Shown here piece by piece: positions 25,623 to 35,377 of a DNA stretch of 64,000 nt. The translations under genes were made by a program, and so were the position numbers. The DNA lies in assembly GCF_049472135.1 (NCBI RefSeq), contig NZ_JBMOVV010000002.1:186001-250000 (forward strand). The letters run 5' to 3'. The first letter of the stretch is position 1, and each line of letters starts with the position of its first letter. Under the pieces are notes generated by a model. It worked only from the letters and a program-made list of their open reading frames with translations. It was not told the origin of the DNA and made no database searches. This DNA comes from Arcobacter_B sp049472135 (GTDB lineage: Bacteria > Campylobacterota > Campylobacteria > Campylobacterales > Arcobacteraceae).

Positions 25623-26013
25623 TTAAAATCTCATAATTTATATATTCTGCCATTAATTTTATCTCTTCTTTTGTGTATTTGTTCATCTGAAAATTCATGG
25701 CTAAAAACTTCTTCTTTTTATTTTTATATGCAAGTAAAGAATTATAAATTTCATTTTCATTCATATCCTTTACTAACCTTTTAGCATTTGTAGAGATTTC
25801 CCAATTTTTACCATGACAATTTTTACACTCTTTTACAAGTAAAAGACCCTTTGAGATAAACTCATCACTTGGCTTAAGCTTTTTTGCAACCCTATCATAA
25901 CACTCAAGCCTATCTTGGTTCTCATTTAAAACTGAACATCTCTCAATCTCATCTTTTAAACTCATTGAAAAAACAGATGTTACTAAAGCAATATATACAA
26001 TTATAATTTTCAT
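25612..26013 (-). CDS. Periplasmic monohaem c-type cytochrome
   Basis: A 133-residue secreted protein with a signal peptide (IIIVYIALVTSVFS) and one haem site CKNCH near residue 63. Met ligand candidates lie in the FLAMNFQMNKYT stretch. Between signal and haem is DEIERCSVLNENQDRLECYDRVAKKL, a segment resembling small DUF-type lipoprotein starts, with two extra Cys. The partner is unknown. It starts four bases after the LysE stop, so the two are cotranscribed. Confidence 0.82.
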   Translation of the reverse strand: MKIIIVYIALVTSVFSMSLKDEIERCSVLNENQDRLECYDRVAKKLKPSDEFISKGLLLVKECKNCHGKNWEISTNAKRLVKDMNENEIYNSLLAYKNKKKKFLAMNFQMNKYTKEEIKLMAEYINYEILTSK

Positions 26014-26016
26014 TTT

Positions 26017-26646
26017 TTACCTTTGTGATAATGCAAGTTTTATTCCAAGTCCTACTAATACAAAAGAAGTTAAGATGTTCATATATTTTACAATATTTGG
26101 GTTTTCTAAAAGCCTTTTACTAAGTAGATTTCCAGCTATTCCAATACTTGAAAAAACTATAATAGTTAAAGCCATAAAAATAGCTCCTAAGATAATCATT
26201 TGCATTGGTACATTTCCTGCTTGTGTATTTACAAATTGTGGAAGAAAAGCCAAAAAGAAAATAGATACTTTTGGATTTAAGATATTCATCACAAAACCCT
26301 TAACATAAAGCTTTTTAAGCTCTTTTGTAGAGTTTTGAGCACTTAAATCAAGTTTTTCATTTCTATATTTAAAAGCTTGATATGCAATATAAAGTAAATA
26401 AGCAGCACCTGCAAACTTTACTATATTAAAAGCAAGTTCTGAAGTTTGAAAAATCACAGATATACCAAAAGCTGCTGCTGATGTATGGATAATAAGACCT
26501 GTAGCTAAACCTAAAGTAGTAACAATCGCAGCTTTCTTACTTTTTGTCATACCTTGTGTTAAAACATAGATATTATCAGGCCCTGGGGCTAAACACAATA
26601 AAAATGAAGCAATTATAAACATATAAAGCTCTGTTAATTCAATCAT
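26017..26646 (-). CDS. LysE/RhtB-family amino-acid exporter
   Basis: A 209-residue protein with six hydrophobic segments. SFLLCLAPGPDNIYVLTQGMTKSKKAAIVTTLGLATGL near the start and FVMNILNPKVSIFFLAFLPQFV in the middle are RhtB/LysE signatures. The substrate is probably an amino acid or homoserine-lactone-like compound. It diverges from ccoG. Confidence 0.9.
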   Translation of the reverse strand: MIELTELYMFIIASFLLCLAPGPDNIYVLTQGMTKSKKAAIVTTLGLATGLIIHTSAAAFGISVIFQTSELAFNIVKFAGAAYLLYIAYQAFKYRNEKLDLSAQNSTKELKKLYVKGFVMNILNPKVSIFFLAFLPQFVNTQAGNVPMQMIILGAIFMALTIIVFSSIGIAGNLLSKRLLENPNIVKYMNILTSFVLVGLGIKLALSQR

Positions 26647-26692
26647 AAAATACCTTTATAAAATTATATTTTATTGTATCAAAAAAATAGAA

Positions 26693-26742
26693 AAAAGATT
26701 TTTATACCACCAAGTGAACACCAAGTAGTTATAAAATCTTTT
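26693..26742 (+). repeat. Inverted repeat and 11-base direct repeat upstream of ccoG
   Basis: AAAAGATTTTTATA (26693-26706) pairs with TATAAAATCTTTT (26730-26742), with one bulge. The 23-base loop carries ACCAAGT twice, 11 bases apart (26709 and 26720). The right arm ends directly before AAAAGGAG. It may be an operator or a 5' leader structure. Confidence 0.4.
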
Positions 26743-26756
26743 AAAAGGAGTTTTAT

Positions 26757-28106
26757 ATGAAATATACACAAAAGAGGTATCTTACTTATTCAATTATCAG
26801 TTTAGTAGTTTTTTTAATGCCATTTATTACAATCAATGGTAACCACTTATTACTACTATCATTTGAAAAAATGCAGTTTCATTTTATGGGATTTGCTTTT
26901 AATGTAAATGAGCTTTATATAATGCCATTTTTATTAATGCTTTTATTTATTGGTATCTTTGCTATTACATCAATGTTTGGTAGATTATGGTGTGGCTGGG
27001 GCTGTCCTCAAACTATCTTTAGAGTTATTTATAGAGACCTAATAGAGACAAAACTTTTAGGGCTTAGAAGACACAAAAATAAACAAAAAGATATTGACTA
27101 CTCAAAAAAATCTAATCAAATAAAAAAATATGTAGCCATATTAATCTGGGGATTTTTATCGCTTGTTGCAGCTTCAAACTTCTTATGGTATTTCGTACCA
27201 CCTGAAGAGTTCTTTGCAAAACTTCAAGATCCACTAAACCATACACTTTTAATAATGTTTATTTTAAGTATTGCACTATTTTTAATCTATGATGTTGTTT
27301 TTATGAAAGAGAACTTCTGTGTTTATGTATGTCCATACTCTAGAATTCAATCTGTTCTTTATGATGATGACACAAAGCAAGTTGTTTATGATATAAACAG
27401 AGGTGGAGAGATTTATAAAGATAATGTAAAATCAATCTTCAAAATGAAAGAACTAGAGAAAAATGATGAGTGTACTACTTGTGAAGCCTGTGTTAAAGTA
27501 TGTCCTACGCATATTGATATTAGAAAAGGTTTACAAGTTGAGTGTATCAACTGTTTAGAGTGTAGTGATGCTTGTGATACAGTTATGGGGAAAATGGGTA
27601 AAGAGTCGCTTATTCATTGGGGAAGTACAAATGAAGTTATAAAAAAGAAAAAAGTATCAATCTTCTCAAAAAGAAATATTGCTTATTTTGTATCACTGGC
27701 TTTATGTGTGATACTTACAGCATCGTTTGCATCAACAAAAGAGTATTTCTTAGTAAACATAAATAAAACAACTAAACTTTATAGTATTAAAGAGGAAAAT
27801 AAAGTTTCAAATAACTATATCTTGACATTCCATAACACAAGTGATAAGCCCTATACTTTTGCTTTAGAAGTTGAAAATAAAGATTTTTATATCAAAAGAT
27901 TTAAGCCATTTAAACTAAAAGCTAATGGTAGAGTTAAAAAAGTAGTGATTTTAGAGACTAAAAAGAGACTTTTCTTATCAGATAGAAAAGATACGGCTTT
28001 AAATATAAAACTTAATATCCTAACAAAAGAGAACAAAGAGGCTAAACTTGAAAAAGAGTTATCTTTTATCTATCCTAGAAATTCACTTTTCAAAGAAAAG
28101 AATTAA
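26757..28106 (+). CDS. ccoG: Cytochrome c oxidase accessory protein CcoG (FixG/RdxA)
   Basis: A 449-residue membrane Fe-S protein involved in copper delivery for cbb3 oxidase assembly. Early helices are followed by FGRLWCGWGCPQTIF. FCVYVCPYSRIQ precedes the ferredoxin motifs CTTCEACVKVCP and CINCLECSDACD near residues 240-275. A late helix and a C-terminal immunoglobulin-like FixG domain complete it. The cco structural genes are not in this window. It converges on a kinase gene with a four-base overlap. Confidence 0.93.
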   Translation: MKYTQKRYLTYSIISLVVFLMPFITINGNHLLLLSFEKMQFHFMGFAFNVNELYIMPFLLMLLFIGIFAITSMFGRLWCGWGCPQTIFRVIYRDLIETKLLGLRRHKNKQKDIDYSKKSNQIKKYVAILIWGFLSLVAASNFLWYFVPPEEFFAKLQDPLNHTLLIMFILSIALFLIYDVVFMKENFCVYVCPYSRIQSVLYDDDTKQVVYDINRGGEIYKDNVKSIFKMKELEKNDECTTCEACVKVCPTHIDIRKGLQVECINCLECSDACDTVMGKMGKESLIHWGSTNEVIKKKKVSIFSKRNIAYFVSLALCVILTASFASTKEYFLVNINKTTKLYSIKEENKVSNNYILTFHNTSDKPYTFALEVENKDFYIKRFKPFKLKANGRVKKVVILETKKRLFLSDRKDTALNIKLNILTKENKEAKLEKELSFIYPRNSLFKEKN

Positions 28107-29413
28107 TTAGCTTTTTCCAAAAGGAGGGTAAATAAAGCTCCCTCTTTTTGATTTACTACTTCAATTTTTCCTTCAAAACTATCTTCTATTATTTGTTTTA
28201 CCAAATAAAGACCTATACCTAAACCTTCATTTTTTGTTGTGTAATAAGGCTCGAAGATTTTGTTTATATTTTTTATTCCACCTGCATTATCAGCTATTTT
28301 TATTACTACCTCAGCACTTGATGAGTCTAAGTCTAGATTTATTATTGGTTTTTCTATATTTATAAGCTCATCCTTTGAGTTTGTCAATAAAGATAAGATA
28401 ACCTGCGAGAGTTCATTTAAAATACCATGAACTTCAATATTCTCGTTTGTATTTATATTAAAATTCAACTGGATATTATGCTTTTTTAAATCTGGTTCTA
28501 TTATAGTTACAGCTTTTTGTATTGCCTCTTTTACTAAGAAATTCTTTTTCTCTTTTGATGGTGTATAAAACTGCCTAAAATCCTCTATTGTTTTAGATAA
28601 ATACTGTAACTGTTCATTTGCTTGTTGTGTTTTTTTATAAAAAAACTCCTCATCTAACCTATTGTTTTCATATCTTTTTTTTAGATTCATCAAGATATAC
28701 GAGATATTATTTAAAGGCTGTCTAAACTGATGGGTAATATTTTGAAGCATTTGACCTGTTTTAGCAAGTTTTGACTGCTGAAATAGCATCTCTTCATAGT
28801 TTTTACTTTGTTGTTTTAAACTGTTGTATCTATAAGCTACTGACATAGTAAATAAAACTGCTTCTATTGCAAAAGCTACTATTACTAAGTCCATATAACC
28901 GTTTGTTGTGTAGAAACCTTTAAAGTCCCAAATAAAAAGTATCAAACAAAAAACAGACCAACCTAAAACATAAACTAAAGTTGGTTTAAATCCTTGCTTT
29001 AGATTAAAAATCACAGAGATAAATAAAACAGCATAAATAATAGTATAAGGCAAATACTCAAAAAGCATATAGTGATAAAAAGCTGTAAGTATTACTACGT
29101 TTAACAAAAAAGTATTTAGTATTAACTCTTTATAGTTTGTAATCTTTGGTATAAACTTACCCTCATAGAAATTTACAGCAAAAACCAAGGCACTTAAACT
29201 AGCAATAACTAAAGCTAACTCTTGTACAAAAAAACTAATATCAAATAGTGAACTATATGCCACTATATATAAAAGAGAAGCTATTTGCATCAAACAATAA
29301 CTTATATAAAATATCTCTTTAGAGTATACATACCTAATAAAAGTATATACTATTGTCATCAATACAATACCAAAGGTAATACCATAAGTTAATACAAGGG
29401 CTAAATCATACAT
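28103..29413 (-). CDS. Sensor histidine kinase with seven-helix membrane domain
   Basis: A 436-residue kinase with seven predicted membrane helices in residues 1-195, like the 7TMR-DISM membrane module but without the extracellular domain. The H-box His228 lies in NITHQFRQPLNNISYI. HATPase motifs are SLLTNSKDEL, IADNAGGI and GLGIGLYLVK. It is encoded just after its response regulator with an eight-base overlap, so the pair is an operon. The signal is unknown. Confidence 0.9.
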   Translation of the reverse strand: MYDLALVLTYGITFGIVLMTIVYTFIRYVYSKEIFYISYCLMQIASLLYIVAYSSLFDISFFVQELALVIASLSALVFAVNFYEGKFIPKITNYKELILNTFLLNVVILTAFYHYMLFEYLPYTIIYAVLFISVIFNLKQGFKPTLVYVLGWSVFCLILFIWDFKGFYTTNGYMDLVIVAFAIEAVLFTMSVAYRYNSLKQQSKNYEEMLFQQSKLAKTGQMLQNITHQFRQPLNNISYILMNLKKRYENNRLDEEFFYKKTQQANEQLQYLSKTIEDFRQFYTPSKEKKNFLVKEAIQKAVTIIEPDLKKHNIQLNFNINTNENIEVHGILNELSQVILSLLTNSKDELINIEKPIINLDLDSSSAEVVIKIADNAGGIKNINKIFEPYYTTKNEGLGIGLYLVKQIIEDSFEGKIEVVNQKEGALFTLLLEKAN

Positions 29414-30086
29414 CTATTTTATAACCCACTCCCCATTGATTTGAGATAAGCTCTTTTGGGATTTTGTTTTTTAGATTTTTAACTAATGTCTTTAGAGCAT
29501 CCTTACTCATAACATCATCTCTCCAAACATAGTTTTCAATCTCACTATGGGTTACAAATCTATTTTTGTTTTTTAAAAGTAGTGATAAAAAATCAAGCTC
29601 TTTAGTTCTAAGCTTTACTAACTCTTCATCTTTAAATAAAGTTAGATTAAACATATCAAAACTAAACTGCTCATCTAACTTGATGATATTTGAGCTATCT
29701 TCTTTTAAAGCATTTACACAAAGACTTATTGCTTCATCAAACTTTTTATCATCTACAGGCTTTACTAGATACTTTACAAGCTGTAACTCAATAGCCTTAA
29801 ACAAATAGTCTTTATCACAAAAAGCAGAGATTACTATAACTTGTACTTTCTTATCTTTTTGTCTTATTCTTTGAACAAACTCTAAGCCATTTAGTTTTGG
29901 CATTTGTATATCTGTGATTATAATATGAGGTTGCTCTTTTTCATAAAGTTTTAAAGCATCTAAAGCATTACTTGCTTCATATACAAAGTCAAAATAGTTT
30001 TCTAAATACTCTACACCATTTTGTCTTGCTATATCATCATCTTCAACAAATAAAACTTTTATATTTTTAGTATCAATATTTTGCAT
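29406..30086 (-). CDS. Response regulator with C-terminal winged-helix domain
   Basis: A 226-residue regulator from the ATG at 30084-30086 (MQNIDTKNIKVLFVEDDD). A longer in-frame start at 30152 would run into the divergent ogt gene and is rejected. Receiver Asp is about 59 (IIITDIQMPKLNG) and the conserved Lys lies in YLVKPVDD. The C-terminal domain (RTKELDFLSLLLKNKNRFVTHSEIENYVW) is OmpR-like. It pairs with the downstream kinase. Confidence 0.9.
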   Translation of the reverse strand: MQNIDTKNIKVLFVEDDDIARQNGVEYLENYFDFVYEASNALDALKLYEKEQPHIIITDIQMPKLNGLEFVQRIRQKDKKVQVIVISAFCDKDYLFKAIELQLVKYLVKPVDDKKFDEAISLCVNALKEDSSNIIKLDEQFSFDMFNLTLFKDEELVKLRTKELDFLSLLLKNKNRFVTHSEIENYVWRDDVMSKDALKTLVKNLKNKIPKELISNQWGVGYKIDV

Positions 30087-30127
30087 ATTTGTATTATATC
30101 TTAATTTCTTTATGATAAAATCCCACC

Positions 30128-30661
30128 ATGAGAGAATATAAAACGCAATCAAAAGAGATTATTTTAACAACAACTATAGATACCCCTTTAGGGCAAATGT
30201 TTGCAGCAGCTACAAAAAAAGGTTTAGTGATGTTATGTTACTTTACACCTTTTAATATTGAAGCTAGAATTGATACTTTAAAGAAGAGTTTTAATGTTGA
30301 TGTTATTCCATCAAACTGTGAGTACTTTGATATGTTAAGAGTGCAACTTGATGAATACTTCAATAAAAAAAGAACCACTTTTGAATTACCTATGCAGTTA
30401 GTTGGTTCTACTTTCCAAATACAAGTATGGAAAGAGCTTCTAAAAATACCTTATGGAAAAACTGCAACTTTTGAGAAAATAGCCTCACAAATAGAAGGTT
30501 TAAAGTCAAAAAAAGCCTTAGAGAGTCCTTGTGCTCAAAATATGCTAAATATTATTGTTCCTTGTCATAGAGTTATGAAAGAAGAGGGTGTTTCAAATAT
30601 TTATGCAGGTGGAGATGAAAAAAAAGAGTTTCTACTTAATTTAGAAAATAAAAAATCTTAA
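30128..30661 (+). CDS. ogt: Methylated-DNA--[protein]-cysteine S-methyltransferase
   Basis: Repairs O6-methylguanine by transfer to its own Cys. It has 177 residues. The acceptor motif IVPCHRVM is clear. The N-terminal DTPLGQMFAAATKKGLVML and the HTH region FQIQVWKELLKIPYGKTATFEKIASQI are as in Ogt. There is an unusual SPCAQNMLN where family members often have AVGXANGXN. No Ada regulator domain is present. Confidence 0.93.
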   Translation: MREYKTQSKEIILTTTIDTPLGQMFAAATKKGLVMLCYFTPFNIEARIDTLKKSFNVDVIPSNCEYFDMLRVQLDEYFNKKRTTFELPMQLVGSTFQIQVWKELLKIPYGKTATFEKIASQIEGLKSKKALESPCAQNMLNIIVPCHRVMKEEGVSNIYAGGDEKKEFLLNLENKKS

Positions 30662-30694
30662 GTATAATACAAAAAATTATTAAGAAGTGAAGAA

Positions 30695-32104
30695 TTGATA
30701 GATAAAAATATTTTTAGACAGTATGACATTAGAGGAGTTGTAAATACACAACTTACTAAAGAAAACACAAAACTTATAGCTTACCATTTAGGAAAACAAA
30801 TCCAGAAAAAAAGCTGTGAAAATGCCTATGTGGTTGTAGGGTATGATGTAAGAAAACACTCAAAAATGCTTTTCAAAGCCCTTATTAGTGGACTAAATGC
30901 TTCAGGATGTAGAGTCTTAAACTGTGGCTTAGTAGCAACTGGTGTTAACTATTTTGCTTCTTTCCAAAGTTTTAAAATAAAAAAGCAAAACATTACACCA
31001 AATGCTTCTATTATGATTACAGGAAGCCATAATGCAAAAAAATATAATGGCTTTAAAATAACAGTAAACAATGAACCTTTTTTTGCAGATGACTTAATAA
31101 AGGTTTATAAACAAATCAAAAAAAAACCTGATATAAAAATCAAAAAAGATTTAACTTATGAAAAAATCAATGCAAGAAAACTATATATAGATTACATGGT
31201 TAAACAGTTTTCACACTTGCAAGGCTTTAAAGAGAAGTTTGCAATAGATTGTGGAAATGGCGTTGCTAATACTGTTATTTGTAAAATACTTGATAAGCTT
31301 GATTTAAAGTATAAAGCTTTAAATACAATACCTGATGGAAACTTTCCAAATCACCATCCAGACCCATCAAAAGAGAAAAATCTTGCTAGTTTAAAAAAAC
31401 TTCTAAAAGATGATATAAATCTTGGTTTTGCATATGATGGAGATGCTGATAGAATTGCTGTATTAACACAAAAACACAATATAAAAGGTGATACTTTAGC
31501 CTATCTTTTCTCACAAACTATGAAAAATCCTGTGATTATCGGAGAGGTTACATACTCTCAAAATATCTTTGATGAGATAAATAATCATGGTAAAACAGTT
31601 ATGGATAAAACAGGTTATTCAAACTTAAGATTAAAACTAAAAGAGTTAAATGCTGACCTAGCAGCAGAAGTATCTGGACATATTTTCTTTAATGACAGAT
31701 ATTATGGATATGATGATGCTATATATGCCACACTTAGAGTACTAGAACTTGTTTACAAAGGTGTAAACCTTGATAAGCAAATAGCTAAACTTCCAAGTGT
31801 TTACACAAGTCCTAATATAGAAATGTTTATAAATGAAGATATTAAATTTACTTTAATAAAAAAACTAAAACAAGAGATTAAAAAGCCTCAAAGGGGATTT
31901 CCTGTAATAAAAGAGGTAATAAAAGTAGATGGTATTAGAATAGTATTTGAGTATGGTTGGGCACTTGTTAGAGCTTCAAACACAGAACCAAAACTTGTAA
32001 CAAAATACGAAGCTACTTCTCATGCTACAGCTATTTCTTATCAAACAGCTGTAGAAAACTTAATAAAAAAGGTATTAGATGAACTTAATAGCACTTCAAG
32101 TTAA
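30695..32104 (+). CDS. Phosphomannomutase / phosphoglucomutase
   Basis: A 469-residue alpha-D-phosphohexomutase. It begins IFRQYDIRGVVNTQLT; the phosphoserine loop is ITGSHNAKKYNGFKI; the metal loop is FAYDGDADRIAVL; the sugar-binding loop is EVSGHIFF; and the C-terminal phosphate-binding RASNTEPKLV is present. It supplies mannose-1-P or glucose-1-P for envelope sugars. It uses a TTG start (30695); no ATG nearby keeps the conserved N-terminus. Confidence 0.93.
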   Translation: MIDKNIFRQYDIRGVVNTQLTKENTKLIAYHLGKQIQKKSCENAYVVVGYDVRKHSKMLFKALISGLNASGCRVLNCGLVATGVNYFASFQSFKIKKQNITPNASIMITGSHNAKKYNGFKITVNNEPFFADDLIKVYKQIKKKPDIKIKKDLTYEKINARKLYIDYMVKQFSHLQGFKEKFAIDCGNGVANTVICKILDKLDLKYKALNTIPDGNFPNHHPDPSKEKNLASLKKLLKDDINLGFAYDGDADRIAVLTQKHNIKGDTLAYLFSQTMKNPVIIGEVTYSQNIFDEINNHGKTVMDKTGYSNLRLKLKELNADLAAEVSGHIFFNDRYYGYDDAIYATLRVLELVYKGVNLDKQIAKLPSVYTSPNIEMFINEDIKFTLIKKLKQEIKKPQRGFPVIKEVIKVDGIRIVFEYGWALVRASNTEPKLVTKYEATSHATAISYQTAVENLIKKVLDELNSTSS

Positions 32105-32804
32105 AACAAGTGAAAATTTTCAAAAGAATTTAGAACATTTAAAAAGCTTGATTTTAGAGTGTGAAGAAAACTCTATTATTTTAGCTCCCGAAATAGCTCT
32201 TAGTGGTTTTTGTTATGACCGTATGCAAGAAGCCTCACAATTTAGTATAAAAGCCATAGAAGAGATAAAAGAACTTGCTGTTAACAAAACTATATCTTTG
32301 ACTTTTATCACTAAAAAAGACGATAAGTTTTTTAATACTTTACATGTGTTTCATAATCAAAAGATTTTACATACTCAATCAAAAGTACAACTATTTCCTT
32401 TGGGAAATGAATTGGAGCATTTTGAAGCAGGAGATAAAGAAGATATTAAAATCCTTGATATAAACGGTTTAAAAGTAGCCACTTTGATTTGCTTTGAGCT
32501 TAGATTCCCACAACTTTGGGAAAAAGTAAAAGGTGCTGATATTATTTTAAATCCTGCTATGTGGGGACTTAAAAGAAAAGACCACTATGAAACTATCTCA
32601 AAATCTCTAGCACTTGTAAATCAATGTTTTGTAATAGCAAGTAATAGTGCAGATGATAATATGGCAAAAGGAAGTGCTATTATCTCACCTTTTGGGAATG
32701 TAGTAAAAGATGATGATAAAGAGATTATCAAAGTAAATGCCGATTTAAGTGAAATAAAAAAAGTTAGAAAATATATAAATATAGGATTAGATGAAAATGA
32801 GTAA
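32079..32804 (+). CDS. Carbon-nitrogen hydrolase (nitrilase superfamily)
   Basis: A 241-residue amidase-like enzyme with the Glu-Lys-Cys triad: APEIALSGFCYD (Glu near 42), HTQSKVQLFPLGNE (Lys near 107) and VATLICFELRFPQLW (Cys near 135). Substrate unknown; omega-amidase or similar is possible. It overlaps the mutase by 26 bases and the phosphatase by 14, forming a tight operon. Confidence 0.88.
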   Translation: MNLIALQVKTSENFQKNLEHLKSLILECEENSIILAPEIALSGFCYDRMQEASQFSIKAIEEIKELAVNKTISLTFITKKDDKFFNTLHVFHNQKILHTQSKVQLFPLGNELEHFEAGDKEDIKILDINGLKVATLICFELRFPQLWEKVKGADIILNPAMWGLKRKDHYETISKSLALVNQCFVIASNSADDNMAKGSAIISPFGNVVKDDDKEIIKVNADLSEIKKVRKYINIGLDENE

Positions 32805-33252
32805 TGTAAAATCAATTATCTTTGTTTGCCTTGGAAATATTTGTAGATCTCCAATAGCTCAAGGAGTAGGGCAAAGATATGCAAAACAAAATAACTTAGA
32901 TTTAAATGTACAAAGTGCAGGAACAGGTGATTGGCACATAGGTGAGCCTCCTTGTGAAAACTCTATAAAAGTTTGTAAACAAAATAACCTTGATATTTCA
33001 AAACAAAGAGCACAACAAGTAACTATAGAAGATTTAAAAAATTATGATTTAGTTGTAGGATTAGATGACTCAAATATAGCTAATCTTAAAAAATTAGGTG
33101 CTAAAGATGTATTAAAACTAGGAGATTTTGGATTTGATGGTCAAGATGTACCTGATCCATACTTCTTTGAAGGCTTTGAAGGTTTTGATAAAGTTTATGA
33201 AATGATTGAAATTTGTGTAGAAAATCTTATTAAACAGAAAGTATCAAATTAG
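32791..33252 (+). CDS. Low-molecular-weight protein-tyrosine phosphatase
   Basis: A 153-residue phosphatase. The P-loop FVCLGNICRSPIAQGV (CX5R) is near the N-terminus and the general-acid DPYFFEGFEGF near the end. The role is probably in exopolysaccharide or envelope control given the mutase in the same operon; this is inference. The last three residues VSN come from the terminator palindrome shared with the convergent gene. Confidence 0.93.
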   Translation: MKMSNVKSIIFVCLGNICRSPIAQGVGQRYAKQNNLDLNVQSAGTGDWHIGEPPCENSIKVCKQNNLDISKQRAQQVTIEDLKNYDLVVGLDDSNIANLKKLGAKDVLKLGDFGFDGQDVPDPYFFEGFEGFDKVYEMIEICVENLIKQKVSN

Positions 33253-33269
33253 AAAAACTAATTTGATAC
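33241..33269. terminator. Perfect bidirectional terminator encoding both C-termini
   Basis: Twelve perfect pairs between 33241-33252 and 33258-33269 with loop AAAAA. It includes the stop codons of both convergent genes. Because it is palindromic, both proteins end in the same residues, VSN. Confidence 0.8.
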
Positions 33270-35243
33270 TTCAAAACACTTAGCAAAAAATCCTAACATT
33301 ACATTATATAACTCTATTTGATTTCCTACTCTTGCAAAACCATGACCTTCATCATATTTTACTAAATATGGAACTTCTAAACCTTTAGCTCTCAAAGCTT
33401 TTACTATTTGATCTGACTCATTTATATTTACTCTTGGATCATGTGCTCCTTGAACTACTAAAACATTTTTAGTAATTTTTTCTGCATTTAAAGCAGGAGA
33501 AACTTCTTTTATGATTTTTAACTCTTCTTTATCATTTGGGTTATACCACTCTTGAAAAACTTGCTTTTTATATGGTTCCCAGTAAGGTGGAAAAGAGTTG
33601 AAAAATGTCAATAGATTAGAAACACCAACATAATCAACTCCACATTTGTATAAATCAGGTGTTTTAATTAGACTTCCTAAAGTAGCTAAACCACCATAAC
33701 TTGCTCCGTATATTGCAATATTTTTATCATCAATCAAATTAAGTTTTTTTACATGAGAGACAGCATCTTCTAAATCATTTAACATAGCCCTCCCAATTTG
33801 CTTATGTCCTGCGATTTCAAAAGCTCGACCAAATCCACCAGAACCTCTATAGTTAACTTGAAGTGTTGCATATCCTCTTGATGCAAATAATTGAACCTCA
33901 CTATTAAAAGTCCATATATCTCTCACACCATAAGGTCCACCATGTGGATTTACAATTAGTGCTGGTTTTTTAATATCATTTGGTAAAGTTAAATAAGCCT
34001 GAATCTCTAAACCATCTCTAGCTTTAAACTCAAAAGAGATAGTCTTTGCCATTTTATCTTCTTCTAAAAATAGCTTTAAATGAGCAAGCTTTCTAAAAGC
34101 ATTTTTTTCTAAATCATAAAGAAAATATGCTCCTACTAATCTGTCACTATTTACAAAAAGTAAATACCTTTTCTCATCTTCACTTATATCCTCAACTCTA
34201 AACTGGTAAGTACTAAACTGCTTTTGAAATTTTTTATGAAGTTCTTTATAAACTGAAGAAATAGGCTGTATAGTATATTTATCTGAGTAATATGTAAAGT
34301 AGTCAATTTCATAGTTTCTAAGTTTTGAACCTGTTACTCCTTCTAAATCATATTTCTCATTTCTAAATACTTCTCTAATCAAATTCTCATTTTTTAAATC
34401 ATATAAAATCAATGTTGAAGTATTATATTTCTCATTTCTAACTAGAATATATGCATCATCAGGATACGGTGTAGAATAATCTAAAATAATAAAATTAAAT
34501 GAGTTTTTCCAATTAGTATTACTTATTTTCTTAAACTCTTTTTTCTTATTTTCCTTATAATATAAGACATTGTCTATTCCATTTACTAATTTTACGAAAG
34601 CTATTAAAACTCCATTTTTATCAAAATAGTAAGAAACAATTGGATTTTTCATATCCTCATTTGAATAAAGTAGTTCATACTCGCCTGTATTGATATTAAT
34701 TTTATATGGTTCGGCAATTTGCTTATTATTTTTATTCATTAAAATAATAATATGGTTCTTGTCTTTTTCCAAAGGATCTAATAAACTAACTTTTACATTC
34801 TCAAAAGGCGTTAAAGCCTTTTGTTTTTTAGTATTTATATTAACTGAGAATATTTGATAGTTTTCATTTCCATTTATATCACTTGCAAAAATAATTGAAG
34901 AGTCATTGGCCCATAAATAAGATGCTATTAACCTTTTAGTATCTTCTGCTAAAAGTGTTTGTCTTTGATTTTTATCTATATTTAGAATTTCTAAATACTT
35001 ATGTCCATCTTTCATTATAAAGTAAGATAAATATTTGCCATTAGGAGATAATCTTAAATCACTTTTTTTTGGATTTGAAAAAAAATCTTTTAAATCATAC
35101 TCGAAGTTTCTAGTTTCAAAACTTGCAATTTTTTGAAGCTCTTCTTCTGAAGAGACTAAACTTTTATCATGATTTATTTCATTTGAATAAGCAAAAATTG
35201 ATAGTAGAAAAATAATTATACACTTATTATACATAATAACCAC
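33258..35243 (-). CDS. S9-family prolyl oligopeptidase / acylaminoacyl peptidase, secreted
   Basis: A 661-residue serine peptidase with a signal peptide (CIIIFLLSIFAYS). An N-terminal beta-propeller-like part (repeated SPNGKYLSYF and similar blocks) is followed by the catalytic domain: oxyanion HGGPYGVRD, nucleophile in IYGASYGGLATLG, Asp in VQGAHDPRVN and His in DEGHGFARVG. It probably degrades peptides in the periplasm. Start at ATG 35243; an ATG three codons later is equally possible. Confidence 0.9.
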   Translation of the reverse strand: MVIMYNKCIIIFLLSIFAYSNEINHDKSLVSSEEELQKIASFETRNFEYDLKDFFSNPKKSDLRLSPNGKYLSYFIMKDGHKYLEILNIDKNQRQTLLAEDTKRLIASYLWANDSSIIFASDINGNENYQIFSVNINTKKQKALTPFENVKVSLLDPLEKDKNHIIILMNKNNKQIAEPYKININTGEYELLYSNEDMKNPIVSYYFDKNGVLIAFVKLVNGIDNVLYYKENKKKEFKKISNTNWKNSFNFIILDYSTPYPDDAYILVRNEKYNTSTLILYDLKNENLIREVFRNEKYDLEGVTGSKLRNYEIDYFTYYSDKYTIQPISSVYKELHKKFQKQFSTYQFRVEDISEDEKRYLLFVNSDRLVGAYFLYDLEKNAFRKLAHLKLFLEEDKMAKTISFEFKARDGLEIQAYLTLPNDIKKPALIVNPHGGPYGVRDIWTFNSEVQLFASRGYATLQVNYRGSGGFGRAFEIAGHKQIGRAMLNDLEDAVSHVKKLNLIDDKNIAIYGASYGGLATLGSLIKTPDLYKCGVDYVGVSNLLTFFNSFPPYWEPYKKQVFQEWYNPNDKEELKIIKEVSPALNAEKITKNVLVVQGAHDPRVNINESDQIVKALRAKGLEVPYLVKYDEGHGFARVGNQIELYNVMLGFFAKCFEVSN

Positions 35244-35377
35244 CTTTTTTATTTATGGTTTACTCTACTTAAGTGAGAATTAAAAAAGACTTAATTTATT
35301 AGAATTATTAATTTTTTGTGTATTTTATAAAAGTTTAAATGTAGTAGTTTGTAGTTTTTACTAAAAAGATAGATTTC

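Noticed and set aside
30087..30152. Longer N-terminus of the response regulator
   Set aside because: It would overlap the divergent ogt gene, and the conserved receiver begins only at the internal Met.
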